Of a stretch of DNA of 64,000 nucleotides, positions 43,302 to 55,250 are shown in pieces. A program made the translations under genes and the position numbers. The stretch is from Vespula vulgaris (Eukaryota; Arthropoda; Insecta; Hymenoptera; Vespidae). Under the pieces are notes generated by a model, which had not been told where the DNA came from, searched no databases, and saw only the letters and a list, made by a program, of their open reading frames with translations. Positions within the stretch are counted from its first letter, which is position 1. Each line of letters starts with the position of its first letter. Where the stretch lies: the NCBI RefSeq assembly GCF_905475345.1, contig NC_066599.1, positions 2,357,001-2,421,000 on the forward strand, in the 5' to 3' direction.

Positions 43302-43317
43302 TCTCTCTCTGTCTCTC
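43262..43317. repeat. (CT)n array
   Basis: About 55 bp of CT with single CCC and GT interruptions near the 3' end. Confidence 0.95.
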
Positions 43318-44635
43318 GTTATGCACCTAAGAGATTTCTTAATTATCATCGTACTGCAGCCTCATCTAATTATAAATTAACGAGATCAAGTAAGTACTTA
43401 AGAAGGGAAATACCTTTACGTCGAAAAAAATTTTCTCTATTACTATACTTATCTTTTGAAATGCTATAATTAAAAAATTTTTTCTTTTTTATATTTTGCA
43501 AAATATTACCAATAAACTAGCACTCCGTGACGTTCTCAGCTGTTATCAGATGCGCGTATGCATATGCATATGTATGCAAGTGCATTGTATTTCATGTATT
43601 TTTATATCTCATTAATATATTCGTATATCCTTATATCTCATTAACGATACTGTTATTATCCATAATTAATTTTCTTTCGTTACGTATGCTTGTTAAATTT
43701 TTTACTAACAGATGTTGTTTCCGTCATTCTTTTTTTTTCTCTCTCTTTCTTTTGCTCTCTCTTTCATACACAACAGACATACACACATACATACGTACAT
43801 ATATATATATATATATATTTATATATGGAATCTTATAGACTCATCTATCCAGAATATTTATTATTAATCATACGAAAGAATTATGAGTCTCGTTTAATTC
43901 GAAGAAAGGATACGGTCACGCCCAATCACATTATTCACGTTCACGCTCACGAGCGAATTCACTTGTCGAGGCTATCCATCGTTTCGTGATTATTCGAAGC
44001 TCGATTCGCGTACGAAACCAAACCGAACCAGACACGCCCTACCAAACGTAGATTATCACATGGAAACGTAGTACTCGACGAAAAAAGTTTTCGAATTTAT
44101 GTAACGTCTATCTATTCTTCGAACGAAATGTAATAAACATATACATGCGTTTCTATATAAATAAATACATACATACATACATATATATGTGCAATATGTA
44201 TGTCCGATCTGTCCCATCTAATAATCTTTAAACTCTGCGGTTGGATTTTTTAATGATATAATTAAAACATCTATTTAATTAAAACGTCAAGATAACTATG
44301 TATATAATTAAAACACACACACACGGGATAGTTATACTTCCTATACATTTTAACAAATATTATCGTCGAGTATATATATATATATTTTTAAAACGAGAAT
44401 TCTAACTATATATGTTATTACATAGAAACGCTTTGATAAACTCGTGAAGAGTATTTTATTAGAAAAAAAATAAATAAATAAAAAAAAATGAAACGAAAGA
44501 TAGTCGTCGAGACACAATTTCGTTTAGTAAAAGATTTATAATCTCGCGTTTTGGACCATCTCATAGGACATTCCACAGGACGTAATAAAAATCAATCTTG
44601 TCTCTTTCTCGTCCTTTCTGACAGTTAATACCGAC
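43318..44635. other. AT-rich block with ATGCAT and ACAT words
   Basis: ATGCATATGCAT at 43558-43569, (CATA)n/(TA)n at about 43785-43826 after a CT tract, ATAC units at about 44165-44180, CACACACACA near 44313 and (TA)n near 44371-44382. No gene recognised. Confidence 0.65.
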
Positions 44636-44636
44636 C

Positions 44637-44720
44637 CTTTTTTTCTCTTCTTCTCTTTTCTTTTCTTTTTATTTTTTTCTCTTTCTCTCTCTCTCTCTCT
44701 CTTTCTCTTTCTCTTCCTTT
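44637..44720. repeat. T/C-rich and (CT)n tract
   Basis: T/C runs lead into (CT)n and CTTT units. Confidence 0.9.
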
Positions 44721-45120
44721 CCCCGTCGAAGCGTAACCCATCGCAAGAAGAAACGGAGTGAGATGTAGAGACCACGTGAGCCGGGAATTTCGGGATAGCT
44801 TACTCTTCCCACGGGATAAGAGTTTGACGGGACATCGTGTCCTGTCTCAGTTAACACGAGAAGGAACATCGAAATTGGGACTCTCCACGTCGATGCTCTT
44901 CTTTACTCGTCGTTCTAAAAAAGATCGTGCCAGGTAAAGGTGCCCTTAAAAACCGAAATTTGTGACTCGACGATACTCAAACGAGTCGAGCTAAAATTCT
45001 CCCTGGTTCTCCCTAAAACAACGGTGTAGAGTTTCCTTAATGTCTCTTGCCGTATCTCGGGAACGCAGTAAATAACCTGCGAAAAATGCCTGCTTCGAAG
45101 GACCACTTATTTTCTTTTAT
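44721..45120. other. GC-balanced unique sequence
   Basis: About 400 bp without simple repeats. GACGGGACA-TCG-TGTCCTGTC at 44828-44848 is a 9-bp inverted repeat with one mismatch. Frames of 60-70 codons occur on the minus strand, none recognisable. Confidence 0.45.
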
Positions 45121-45121
45121 C

Positions 45122-45123
45122 TA

Positions 45124-45159
<36 letters not shown>

Positions 45160-46083
45160 CAAACATATTTTTTTCTTTTAACGTATATAAACCCGCATGT
45201 ACGAATATATTCACACATATTTACACACACAATCCTTCCAAAGTGATATCGTGAAAAAGAATCTCCTTCGATTTCACTTTATTACCATTTCTCCAAGGAA
45301 CGAGACAAGGATCGTTAGAATAATTGAAACGATGGGAGATGACTAATATAAACGAAACGTTCGCGTCGGACGATTAGTAAGTACGAGTTTTATTAATAAT
45401 AAAAGAAAAAACATATACACATACGTACATATAAACGTTGAGAGGAAACGCAAGAAGAAGAAAGAAAGAAAGAAAGAAAGAGATAGATAGAAATATAGAG
45501 ATGAAGAAAATAAACAAGATAATGTTATAGATGAGAACCTCTGTAGTATCGGTCGTCATAAGTCACTCAGCGTGTGGCGTAGAGGAAAACATGCTCGCAG
45601 GACTCTTCTTCTCCTCTCTCTCTATCTCTTCGTTCATTCTACTTTTTTTTTTTTTCTTTACCAGTACAAACACCATCTTCCTTTCTCCCTCTCTCTTTCT
45701 CTCTCTCTCTATCTCTCTCTTCTTCTCTCTTTCTCTTTTCTGTTTTCATCTTCTTTGTGTTTGCTCTTCTTCTTGCGAGTCAAAGCAAGGCGAGAGTTGA
45801 AGGTCATGCTTGGTAAAGATCCTTCGTTCCTTAGACACTCCCAAGCGGTCCAGGACATCGCGTTGCATCCCGCTGGGATTTTAGTCGGATCCAACCATTC
45901 CCTTTTTCTCTCTCTCTCTCTCTCTTTTTCTTTCTCTGTCTCATATTTCTATCTCTATCACCCTTAATCCACTTGGAACGTTCGAATTCGGTCGTTCAGC
46001 TAGCTCCAACACGACGATAGAAAACGTCGATAATTGATTCCACGATCCTATGCTCACCAATGATAAAGCATTCACGAAGAAAG

Positions 46084-46124
<41 letters not shown>

Positions 46125-46160
46125 TATAAGAAGAGATAGAGATAGAGATATAGAGAAAGC
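45122..46160. repeat. Series of CT, TA, GAAA and GATA arrays
   Basis: (CT)n(TA)n at 45122-45160, GAAA/GATA units at about 45456-45500, CT tracts at 45610-45765 and 45905-45960, and (GATA)n at 46083-46130 passing into GAGATA. Unique sequence lies between (45161-45450, 45766-45900, 45961-46082), with no gene recognised. Confidence 0.8.
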
Positions 46161-46494
46161 ATTGTGACGGAAAGGGAATGCAGCGGATAACGAATGACTT
46201 CGTTAATCCAACAAATAGGATTCCAAGTGCGACGAGTCAGACTTAATTCCAATCATGCTTTCTCTCTCCCTATCTCTCTCCCTCTCTCTCTCTCTTTCTC
46301 TCTGCTGTATGCGTTCTATCTTCCCGTCTATCTGTGGATGCTTTTAACTCGTAACGTTGATTGTGGTTCACTCGAATTTTTGCTCCCTGTCAGGTTTAAT
46401 TGTTTACTTTTGTTTGTTTTTTTAAATTCAATCAACATTTCTCACGTTTCTTTTTCTTTTTCTTTTTTTCTTGTCGTTTTAACAATCTGCTAAA

Positions 46495-46535
<41 letters not shown>

Positions 46536-46800
46536 AACGAATGTTTTCGTGTGTAAATGCAGGTGATAAAAAGAGAAGAAATATTTTCGTGGGTTCTCTT
46601 TATGTGTGTGGAAGTGAGGAAGCAAATTGTAAGAATGAGAAAGAACGAAAAAGATCGTGAAGTTGTAGGAGGATTTCTGCGGGGCGAGCAAAGCCGCACG
46701 GTTCTCAAATTTCCGCTTCGAACGTGATCTTTTTTCGGACGTGACACGTCCGTTGCTACCAACAGAAAAGACAGAGAATGTTAAGGGTAGGAGAAGGGAG
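46161..46800. other. Mixed block with CT and GA arrays and a 17-bp dyad
   Basis: CT tract at 46258-46306, T/C run at about 46445-46475 and (GA)n at 46495-46531. CGGACGTG-A-CACGTCCG, with perfect 8-bp arms around one base, is at 46736-46752. No gene recognised. Confidence 0.65.
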
Positions 46801-49090
46801 AAATAAAAAAAAAAAAGAAAAAAGAAAAAACAATCGTTTGGCTCTTGACGCGTACGACAACGCGTATGGTGTCGTGTAACATTTTATTCCGTATCTCGAG
46901 TTTCTCTTCATGATATTTAATCGATCCAAACGCATATACACTCGAACACATATACATTTTACGCATACGTATCTATGTAGATACGTTCTACCTTATTTAA
47001 CAAGCGGTTTCCACTTTCCTCGTTTGTCTCCATTTCTTTCTATCGTGAAAGATCGTCAGATAAAATGTAATTCTACATATAGTAATCCCACATAAGAAAT
47101 TTTCTTTGAGAAACTTTTTTAGTATCTTTTTAAGGTTTTCAAAGTAGAGATAACATCATCGATCTTTTTTATCACGAGGAATATATTTTTCATCGTCAAG
47201 TCTAGTTTGAATTATTGATCAATTATTTTTTCTTTTCTTTCTTTTTCTTTCTTTTTTTCTTTTTTTATTATTAGGAAAGATATCTTAAACGAAATTTTTA
47301 TTGTATACTCTCCTATCGAAAAATGTTTAGATGAGATGCAATATATAAGATGCAAAGACGTGATTTTTATAATTACGTATAATTGAAAAACTTACGATCT
47401 TCGTAATTAAATCATTGTTCATTGATTGATTTTCGATAACGAAGAATAACACCGATCGAATAATTACATCAATCGTAATAATCCCTTGAGATATCTCGAG
47501 TAATTGGATTTACGTTTGATGGAAGAAAAAGAAAAAAAAGAAAAAAGGAGGGAAAAAAGAGGAAAAAATTGTATAATTTAATTTACGTGTTAGAATTGAT
47601 CATTCGATGTTAGCATGCAGTAGTAGTATCTTGGAAGCACTCAAGTCCGGAAAAGACCAGGAGTAATTCATCCAAAAATAGATTCCGCGTGTTCTGGCAT
47701 ACTGTGTACGAACGAAACATCTGCGAGATCGATCGGTGAACGAGAAGAAAAGGATCGATATTATTCATCGTCAATCCCTTCTTTTTCTTTTTTTTTTTCT
47801 TTCTTTTCTCTTCTTTTTTCTTCTTTTCTTCTTTCCATTCGGAAACGCCTGGAACGCGTCGTTATCGTCGTAAGGACAAGAAACTAAAAGGGAATACGGC
47901 ATATTGCTCAAGTAGGCCATACGGTGGATATACTCAACGATTATACATATACTACTACATAACTACCTTACGTAGGAAGAACTCGAAAGGAGAAATTGAA
48001 TTTCAAACGAGCTCTCGTGAAATAAAGGAGTACTGTCGACCATAGAACGCATAAGTTGAAATCGAAAAGGGTCGAGAGGTACCATCGAATACTTATTTCA
48101 TCAACTTTACCTTACTACCTGCCATTAAGTTTCAATAAGATCACGTATTACAAATAATATATGATAAATCTTAAAAAAAGATTTTTTTTCTTCATTTTGT
48201 TCTCTTTCTTTCTTCTTTTTCTTTTTTCTCTTTTTTTTTTTTAATCTTCTTTTCAATACGATCTTATAAAGTAATCTTGATACATATATCGATACATTGA
48301 GCGAGATAATGATTACACGTGATCGACGTAACTACATTTTTTTCGAATGATTAAAAAAAGAAATAAATATTGTCGACTAAAAAAAGAATATTGAAACGAC
48401 GTAAATAATTAAATAACATTGAGAGATAAAGATAGATACATATGATATAATCTTATTTAATCGTATTACTTTAATATTTTATCGTTATATATTTGGAATA
48501 ATGACGATTCTATTGGGATATAAAATATGTGAAATATATAAATTGTGTAAAACTGTTCAACGTTGGTTAATAATTAACCAATAATATGAAAATTAGAAGT
48601 GAGAAAGAAAGAAAGAAAAATAGAGAGAGAGAGAAAAAGGAGATATATGGCGACAGTAGTGTGTCATATGTTTTTTAAATAACTCCTTCGAAAAGCAACT
48701 TCAACAAATTCATAATTACATGTGACAATATAATGACAGTGGAGATGTTAAGAGAAATTTAAAACGAGAGAAAGAAAGAGAGAGAGGACGAGAAGTAGCA
48801 GGTCGATCATCGTCGAAAAAAGAAACGAGGTAACGTGGGCGAATAGAGTAATCGTCGATGTGTAGGCGATATTCATTTCTCTCTCTCTCTTTCTTTCTCT
48901 TTCTCTTTCTCTCGTAGTAATCATTTTTTCAAAGGCGTCAAATTCGTGAACGATAAAACACAACGCGCAATAACACGATTGTTGTTTTGATTTGAAGCGA
49001 ATATAAACGAACGAGGAGAAACAGAAGAATATAAGTAACACGTACATATACGTACAAATAGAAAAACACGAAACATACGCCATACGTTAC
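46801..49090. other. AT-rich non-coding block
   Basis: A-rich runs at about 46803-46830, T/C runs at about 47229-47266, 47783-47830 and 48181-48243, a purine run at about 47523-47568, GA runs at about 48600-48640 and 48768-48787, and a CT run at about 48876-48912. GC-balanced segments near 47630-47760 and 47840-48080 contain no recognisable gene. Confidence 0.65.
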
Positions 49091-49093
49091 GTG

Positions 49094-49128
<35 letters not shown>

Positions 49129-49292
49129 TATACGTAAGCTAACAATTTTTTTTTCTCTTTTCTCATCCTCGCCATTTTTATTCGACGTTCTCTCTTAGTC
49201 ACAATCAGTGGCTCAACGACTACTAGCTACTACTACTATTACTATTATTACTACGACGACAACAACGACGTTTACACGAAGTTCGTTTCCGC
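49094..49292. repeat. TG/TA array and degenerate ACT/ATT/GAC tract
   Basis: TGTG then (TA)n at 49091-49130, T/C runs near 49147-49165, and a degenerate trinucleotide tract (ACT, ATT, GAC, AAC units) at about 49219-49272. Confidence 0.8.
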
Positions 49293-49294
49293 TT

Positions 49295-49337
49295 GACTAC
49301 TCCAAAGAGTAGTCCGAGACGTCTCTCGTAAACGAGA
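49295..49337. repeat. Three dyads in series
   Basis: GACTACTC-CAAA-GAGTAGTC (49295-49314), then the 10-bp palindrome GAGACGTCTC (49316-49325), then TCTCGT-AA-ACGAGA (49324-49337). They lie end to end in 43 bp, the last two overlapping by two bases. CTCGAG follows at about 49343. Arms are perfect. Confidence 0.85.
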
Positions 49338-50180
49338 AGAAGACTCGAGCGAGAAGAAAAGCTCAGACGAAGAAGAGGAACGGAACGTCCATTCATCGTC
49401 GATCGGAACGTCGGATGTTCCTCCTCCTACTTCACCTCCTCCACTTCGTCCTCTTCCTCTTTTTCTTCTCCTCCTTTATCTCCTCCTTCTCTACCTCCTC
49501 CTTTTTCTCCTTCAGCGAGCAGTCTGACTGCTGCTGCCTGCGTGGCTCGCATTTGAATATGAAAATATGCCACGAATTAAAATAACACCGGCACGACGTG
49601 ACGCGCGAACTTAAATAATTCATGGACGACGAGGAGGGATTTTGTTCCTCTCTCCTCTTCACCCCTCCCCTCTCTCTCTCTCTCTCTCTCTTTCTCCATC
49701 TCTCTTTCTTTTTGGTACGCGCACGCGCGTTCTCAGTCTGTCTCTCGATCTTCTCTCACTTTCTCTCTATTTCTTTCTCTTTTCGTTCTACGAACACCCA
49801 AGCACGAGTGTCTCCGAGTGTTTCAAGGTGGCTGGCTCTCACGAGAAAGATGGGGTTGTCTCATTCCTCTTCGATCGTTTCCCACTTTTCCCTTCGTTTA
49901 CGATGAATCAGCCAACGAACTAAGGAAATCTACGAGAGACTTTATCCCGATTTTATCCCATTAGATACATACGTATTAGAGAAAAGAGGGTGGGATGATA
50001 AGTGGAAAGAGGAAGGCAGAAATATTGGGAGAAGAAGAGAGAAAAAGAGAAAGAGAGAGAGAGACAGAGAGATTTTCGATGTTTAAAGGTCGACATTGAA
50101 ACTTGTTATTCCATAACAAATCATTTGTAAATTTGTCCTTACACTTTTTGTTTGCTTGTTTTCTTTCTTTCTCTCTTTCA

Positions 50181-50227
<47 letters not shown>

Positions 50228-50240
50228 CATATATAAACTA
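49338..50240. other. CCT/TTC tract, CT arrays and GC-balanced DNA
   Basis: A CTC/TTC-rich tract at about 49418-49515, GC-balanced DNA with ATTTGAATATGAAAATATGC near 49552, a CT array at about 49660-49715, CT words to 49790, a purine run at about 50028-50072, and CT/TA arrays at about 50160-50236. No gene recognised. Confidence 0.65.
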
Positions 50241-50499
50241 GAAGGAGAACTTGCCCGTTAACTAGAAGAACTAGATAGAAGTTTTCTAAAAGTTTACATA
50301 AGGAAACGATTTGACCGAACCTTAAAAGTAAATTCGTTATCGAAAAGTTATCGGCTTTACCTAAGGTAGTAGTAACGTGCCATTGAGATTTAAGATAGGT
50401 ATAATACCACTTCTCTTCTTTACTCGATGAAAATACATAGGTTCACCAATACATAGAAACGATGAAACTTTTCGAGGTAACATTAACGAGGAATAAATG

Positions 50500-50537
<38 letters not shown>

Positions 50538-51030
50538 AAGAGACAGAGAAGATAGAGAGAGAGAGAGCGAGAGAGAGAGAGAAAGATAGGGGTTGAACAA
50601 AGAGAGTAGAAACATTTCTCGCGAAAACTATCAAAGTCCTTGGCAGAGGTCCTATTAAATAATTATACGAAGAAGAGAAACGAGAGAATGAGAAGGGCGA
50701 GGTGCGAGTTGGGAGGGGTTGGTGGAATGGGGAGGAGGAGGAGGAGGAGGCAGTAGGTACACTTATCCAAAGAAAGTAAATAGATAGAAAATCGTGAGGT
50801 TGAGAAGAAAGTTTCAAGTTTTCGAACGGTGTTAGATTTATTAACTGCTTCTGGTGGTGTGCTAACGGTAGTTAACGCAAGTGTATGCGTGTATGCGTGT
50901 GCGTGTGTATGTTCGCGCACGGACTTTATCTTGCCGGTTTAATCTAACCCCCGGTAATGTAAATCATCGGTGACATCGTACCTTTAAAGTTTTTCAAAGC
51001 GACCACTTGCGTAAATCATCTGATACCTTC
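50241..51030. other. Unique sequence with GA array and GAG tract
   Basis: (GA)n at 50499-50590 with short interruptions, a G/A-rich tract at 50684-50752 ending in (GAG)n, and (TGTGCG/TATGCG) words at about 50880-50912. No gene recognised. Confidence 0.7.
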
Positions 51031-51945
51031 TTATTAAAGATAGAAAAAGAAAAACAGAGGGAGAGAGAGAGAGAGAGAAAGAAAGCCATCGTATTATCCA
51101 GTAAACGATACTTTCTCTTCGTGAGTTGTACGTACGTATCGATATATCTTTTTCTCTGCTTATCTTCCATCTATTTATCTATCTATCTTTCTTTTTCTTT
51201 CTTTCTCACTCTCTTTCTGACTAACGATAAAGTACATTACAGTGTATCTAAAAATATGAGTAATACGTATCGGCAGCTACAAGCACAATAATAACGGACG
51301 AACAAGCTTCCTTTCTTGGCTACATCTTTCCGATACACTTTCGATATAGGGTGTCTCAATTATTTCTTGATCGTAGAACGTTTTCATTTTTTTTCCCCTT
51401 TTTTTTTGTTTCTTTTTCGTCTTTCTTTTCTTCTTAATTGTTCGGTAGAACACAGTCGAATGTTTCCGATTTAAATCACTTAAGATGCAGTAGTAAAAGA
51501 TATTATTGAATCGTTCGAAATCGTTCCGTGATTAAAATCGAACAAGTATTATGATATGGATGCGAGGTGGCGATCGATGTCGATAAATGAAACGTTTTAT
51601 TTAACAACACTTTACTCGTTTATCTTACTCGAAGAACTTATCGAATATTTTAAAGCTCGTCGAAGTTGGAACAAAAAAAAAAAGAGAGAGAGAGAAAGGA
51701 AAAGAGACAAAATTAAAAAAAGAAAAAATGAAATGTCATTGTTATCTCGAACGATTTCCTGGATAAAATGACTTTGTCAAATTTTAAGTGCTATGCTATA
51801 TCCTACATAGGAAAACGTACGCGCGCCAAAGAGAGAGAGAAAGAGAAAGAGAAAGAGATAGAGATAGACAGTCAGCCAACCAGATAGACGAACAGACAGA
51901 CAGACGGACAGACAGAGAGAGACAGAGACAGAGATAGACACGTCA
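51031..51945. other. AT-rich block with GA, CT and CAGA arrays
   Basis: Purine run at 51038-51085, CTAT/CTTT at about 51168-51222, T/C run at about 51386-51435 and a purine tract at 51672-51730. A GA/(CAGA)n/GACA compound array lies at 51829-51940. No gene recognised. Confidence 0.7.
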
Positions 51946-52210
51946 CATCTGCAGTTGGTTTCGATTTTCGACGACTACCCGTGTTATTTATCGATAAGGC
52001 TCGTTATCTCGACAGCATAACGCAATGGAAGGCATAATCTCGCACATCACACTTTGCCTTTCGAATCTTTCTGACGTTCTCCGCAAGAAACTCATCTCCC
52101 TTCTTTTATTTCTTTTCTTCCTCTTTCTCCTTCTTTTCTTCCTCCTCCTCCTCCATCTCCTCCTCCATCTCCTCCTCCATCTCCTCCTTCTCCTTCTCAT
52201 CTCCATCTCG
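51946..52210. repeat. Pyrimidine tract ending in (CTCCTCCAT)n
   Basis: Unique sequence to 52097, then a T/C-rich tract. At about 52141-52195 it is a nine-base periodic array of CTC-CTC-CAT units, with CTT variants. The frames over it are Leu/His on plus and Arg/Trp on minus. Confidence 0.85.
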
Positions 52211-52476
52211 TTTCATATACGAAGAACGGATATGGAAAAGGCGCCTCTAGGGCATCTATCGGAACGAGTTTCGATTTTTATTTCCGTACGTGGAAAAGAA
52301 AGTTTATCGGTTGATCGAACTATATATGTATGTATGTGTTTGTGTGTGTATGTATGTATGTATTTATGTATGTACGAACGAGAGAACCCATCGAAAGCAC
52401 GTCGATCTAATATAACTAGATACATGATATAAAACACATTAGTTCGTTTCCATATCTCTGTCTATCTCTATCTTTC

Positions 52477-52507
<31 letters not shown>

Positions 52508-52949
52508 ATTTCGCTCTATCTATCTATCTATCTATCTGTCCTTAATCGTTTCGTCATAGACATCGAAGAGGACTTAGCATATCCGTTCATTTATTATATT
52601 TAATTATGTTTGTGATAGGAAAATTCTCTTACGATCTTTCCAGTTTTACTCTTTTAATTAATTCATAGATATCGCGGTATTAATATTAAATATTTGTTAC
52701 TTTTATGGTACGTATGTATATCAGGTAATTCTAAAAACGGCACAACTATGTATATATATATATAAATATCTATGGATAATAAAAAATATTTTCTAACAAA
52801 TTAAAGAAACGTAAACAAATGCATATATGTGTTTAACGTTATACACATTATATACAAGTATTATAATTACATATACATACATAGATATCAATTCTAACTT
52901 TTCAATAAATTTTCTAACAAATTTTCTGACAAATATATATAGATATATG

Positions 52950-52980
<31 letters not shown>

Positions 52981-52990
52981 GTACATATAG
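52211..52990. other. (TATG)n, CT/CTAT and TA arrays in AT-rich DNA
   Basis: (TATG)n with TGTG variants at 52322-52375, CT/CTAT at about 52455-52540, TA runs at about 52750-52766 and 52935-52988, and a short duplicated TTTTCTAACAAAT/TTTTCTGACAAAT at about 52910-52935. Confidence 0.75.
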
Positions 52991-53039
52991 AATATTTTTT
53001 TTAACGAAATGAAAAGAGTGTAAGATGTTTAACAAGTTG

Positions 53040-53295
53040 ATGGTGGGAGCTGAGGGCAAGTATGCAGAAAGATGAAAAAGGGGGTAGGAGGGGTGTTGGG
53101 GAGTCACTACGAAGAGATTCTGACACGTCTGTAAATTTCATCGTGATCACCGGGGCACGGTTTTACGGCAAACGAAGAAAGAAAGAAACCTCGAAGATGG
53201 TGTACCGTAATATTCTGTCGAATTTACGGGCAGGAGAGCGTTACGACTTTATTATGGACGCGACACGGGTAACCCACAGAAACGACATCGATATC
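53040..53295. promoter_or_regulatory. Repeat-poor GC-balanced island with an open frame
   Basis: About 250 bp with G runs at 53078-53102 and then CpG-rich unique sequence. A plus-strand frame (53062-53433) contains about 65 ordinary residues before entering a CT array. No family is recognised and no splice acceptor precedes it. It may be a conserved non-coding element or an exon remnant. Confidence 0.2.
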
Positions 53296-53297
53296 AC

Positions 53298-53574
53298 CTT
53301 TCTTCCTTCCTTCTCTCTCTCTCTCTCTCTTTTTCTCCTTCGTTTCTTTGTAAATTCACCCTTTTTACGATCTCTCGATCTTTCGAACGACGGCATAGCG
53401 GACACGAGTGTGACAAACGCTTCGTTTCTCTGAGAAAAGTAGCTGCATAATAAGAAAGAGGAAGCTACTTCTCGACTGGACTCTTGTAGAAACTCGAGCA
53501 ATACTTTACTATTTCTTTCTCTCTCTCTCTCTCTCTTTTCTCTTTCTCTCTTTCTTTGATATTTTTTTTACAGC

Positions 53575-53576
<2 letters not shown>
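53298..53576. repeat. CT tracts around unique sequence
   Basis: TTCC and (CT)n at 53298-53345, unique sequence at 53346-53511, then (CT)n and T-rich run at 53512-53571. Confidence 0.85.
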
Positions 53577-53609
<33 letters not shown>

Positions 53610-53652
53610 TGTATGTATGTATGTATGTATGTATGTATGTATGTATGTATAG
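53577..53652. repeat. (TATG)n array
   Basis: About 70 bp of uninterrupted TATG/GTAT units, flanked by TA. It is the longest perfect tetranucleotide array in the window. Confidence 0.95.
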
Positions 53653-54170
53653 ATATATCTTTCCAAGAAGTAAATCGATAATAGTAAAGCTATCGATTTC
53701 TATACATCGAACTATCAAAGTGTAAATTATAGTTCCATAAAAATGATAATCTCGATCCGACAATCAAAATGACAATCCAACTAACGTATTACCTCTTTTG
53801 TTTATTTATTCCTTTTTTTTCTTTTATTCATTTACTCATTCATTTTTTTCAATCATTTATATTATATCACACAACATATATATATATACACGCACATACA
53901 CTCTATATGCGACTATAGATATTGAACAAAAGGAAGAATATCCTATTGTCTATTTAATAGCGTATTAAATACTCAGAATGTATATGTAGGTAGGTACTTA
54001 TGTACTTACTTACATATGTATAATAATATAAGAAAGAAATTTTTATAAATCTTACACATAGAACATATGTAGGTACGTTTGTTGTTAAAGAAGCTTTGAA
54101 TACAAATGCGTGGCCGTTCGACGACACAAAACGCGTTTTATCTGATCGAATAGTTAAGAGGTTGCAGGTA
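53653..54170. other. AT-rich non-coding block
   Basis: T/C-rich sequence with CATT words near 53810-53850, a TA/CACA segment near 53876-53900 and GTAGGTAGGTACTTATGTACTTACTTACATATG near 53985-54018. No gene recognised. Confidence 0.7.
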
Positions 54171-54171
54171 G

Positions 54172-54436
54172 CTCTTTCTCTCTATTTCTCTCTCTCTCTG
54201 TCTCTCCTTTCTCTCCATTTTCTCTATTTCTCTTTCTCTCTCTATCTCTCTTTCTCTAGGAATCGTTTCGCCCCCGGAACATTTCTGTTCTTTGGTTCGT
54301 GTCCTATCTAGCTGGACTTTGTTCCTGTCGTGTCGACCAAGCTGCATCATTGTATGCACTCCACTTATTGTCGAGAACGTCGTATATCCTTAACGTACTC
54401 ACAATCACCACAAGAAAGAGACAGAAAAAGGGAGAG

Positions 54437-54486
<50 letters not shown>

Positions 54487-54487
54487 A
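54172..54487. repeat. CT tract, unique segment and (GA)n array
   Basis: CT array at 54172-54258 ending in CTCTAG|GAATCG, an acceptor-like junction. GC-balanced unique sequence at 54260-54410, then (GA)n at 54411-54487. A 143-bp CT-to-GA interval like this could fold as a long imperfect hairpin. Confidence 0.8.
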
Positions 54488-55130
54488 GAAATTACGAACG
54501 CGGAAGGAACTTCTGCTTTCCTGCTTTTTCTCTTTAAATGCAATTTCGAATAGAGAGAGTTTCTTTCATCGATTATTTTTTTTTCATCTTTTTCCCTCTT
54601 TTGTTTCTTCGTCTCTTTTGTTTGCTTCTGCTATTATATCTATATCTATATCTCTTGAAAATTTATTGACAAAATATAAATACATATGTTTTTTTTTTTT
54701 ATGTAGATATATAATATCATAGGTCATACATATGGATATTTGTATCTTTTCAAATATTTTATCGTACCTCTTAAAAAATATTTATATCTTTTCAAAATTG
54801 AATTGATGAAAAAAGAGATGATTATTCGTCGAAAGTGATTTCAATATCATTTATTTATATGTATATATGTTATTCATAATTATCTCATTTATAGTATCAT
54901 ATCTTAATCGATTATGTTACGTCTTAAAATGGCGTATTATATTTTTGATATAATTAAAACGTTACTAGGCCGTAAATCTAATTTGATACGAGGTACATTC
55001 ATGATACCCGTGGTCACAAGTGTTATAATTTAGCGAGAAGAAACGTCGTCGAGCTAAATAAGCGTGAGCTTATGCGTGTGCGGAAGAGAACATGCGGACG
55101 ATGAATGGAATTTTGTCATTATTCTTACCT
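54488..55130. other. AT-rich unique sequence
   Basis: T/C runs near 54576-54625, TATC words near 54635-54652. No gene recognised. Confidence 0.7.
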
Positions 55131-55144
55131 ATCTTTCTTTCTCT

Positions 55145-55190
<46 letters not shown>

Positions 55191-55250
55191 CTTATCTATC
55201 TATCCATCTATCTTTCTATCTCTGTCTCTGCCTCTATCTCTCTCGTGTCT
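55131..55250. repeat. (CT)n with CTAT and CTGT tail
   Basis: A pure (CT)n of about 40 bp followed by ATCTATC and CTGTCTC variants. Confidence 0.9.

Noticed and set aside
53577..53652. CRISPR-like array
   Set aside because: It is a perfect TATG microsatellite with no spacers. No other direct-repeat/spacer pattern exists in the window.
54257..54300. Exon after CTCTAG at the end of a CT array
   Set aside because: The acceptor shape is a by-product of the CT array; no donor or conserved frame follows.
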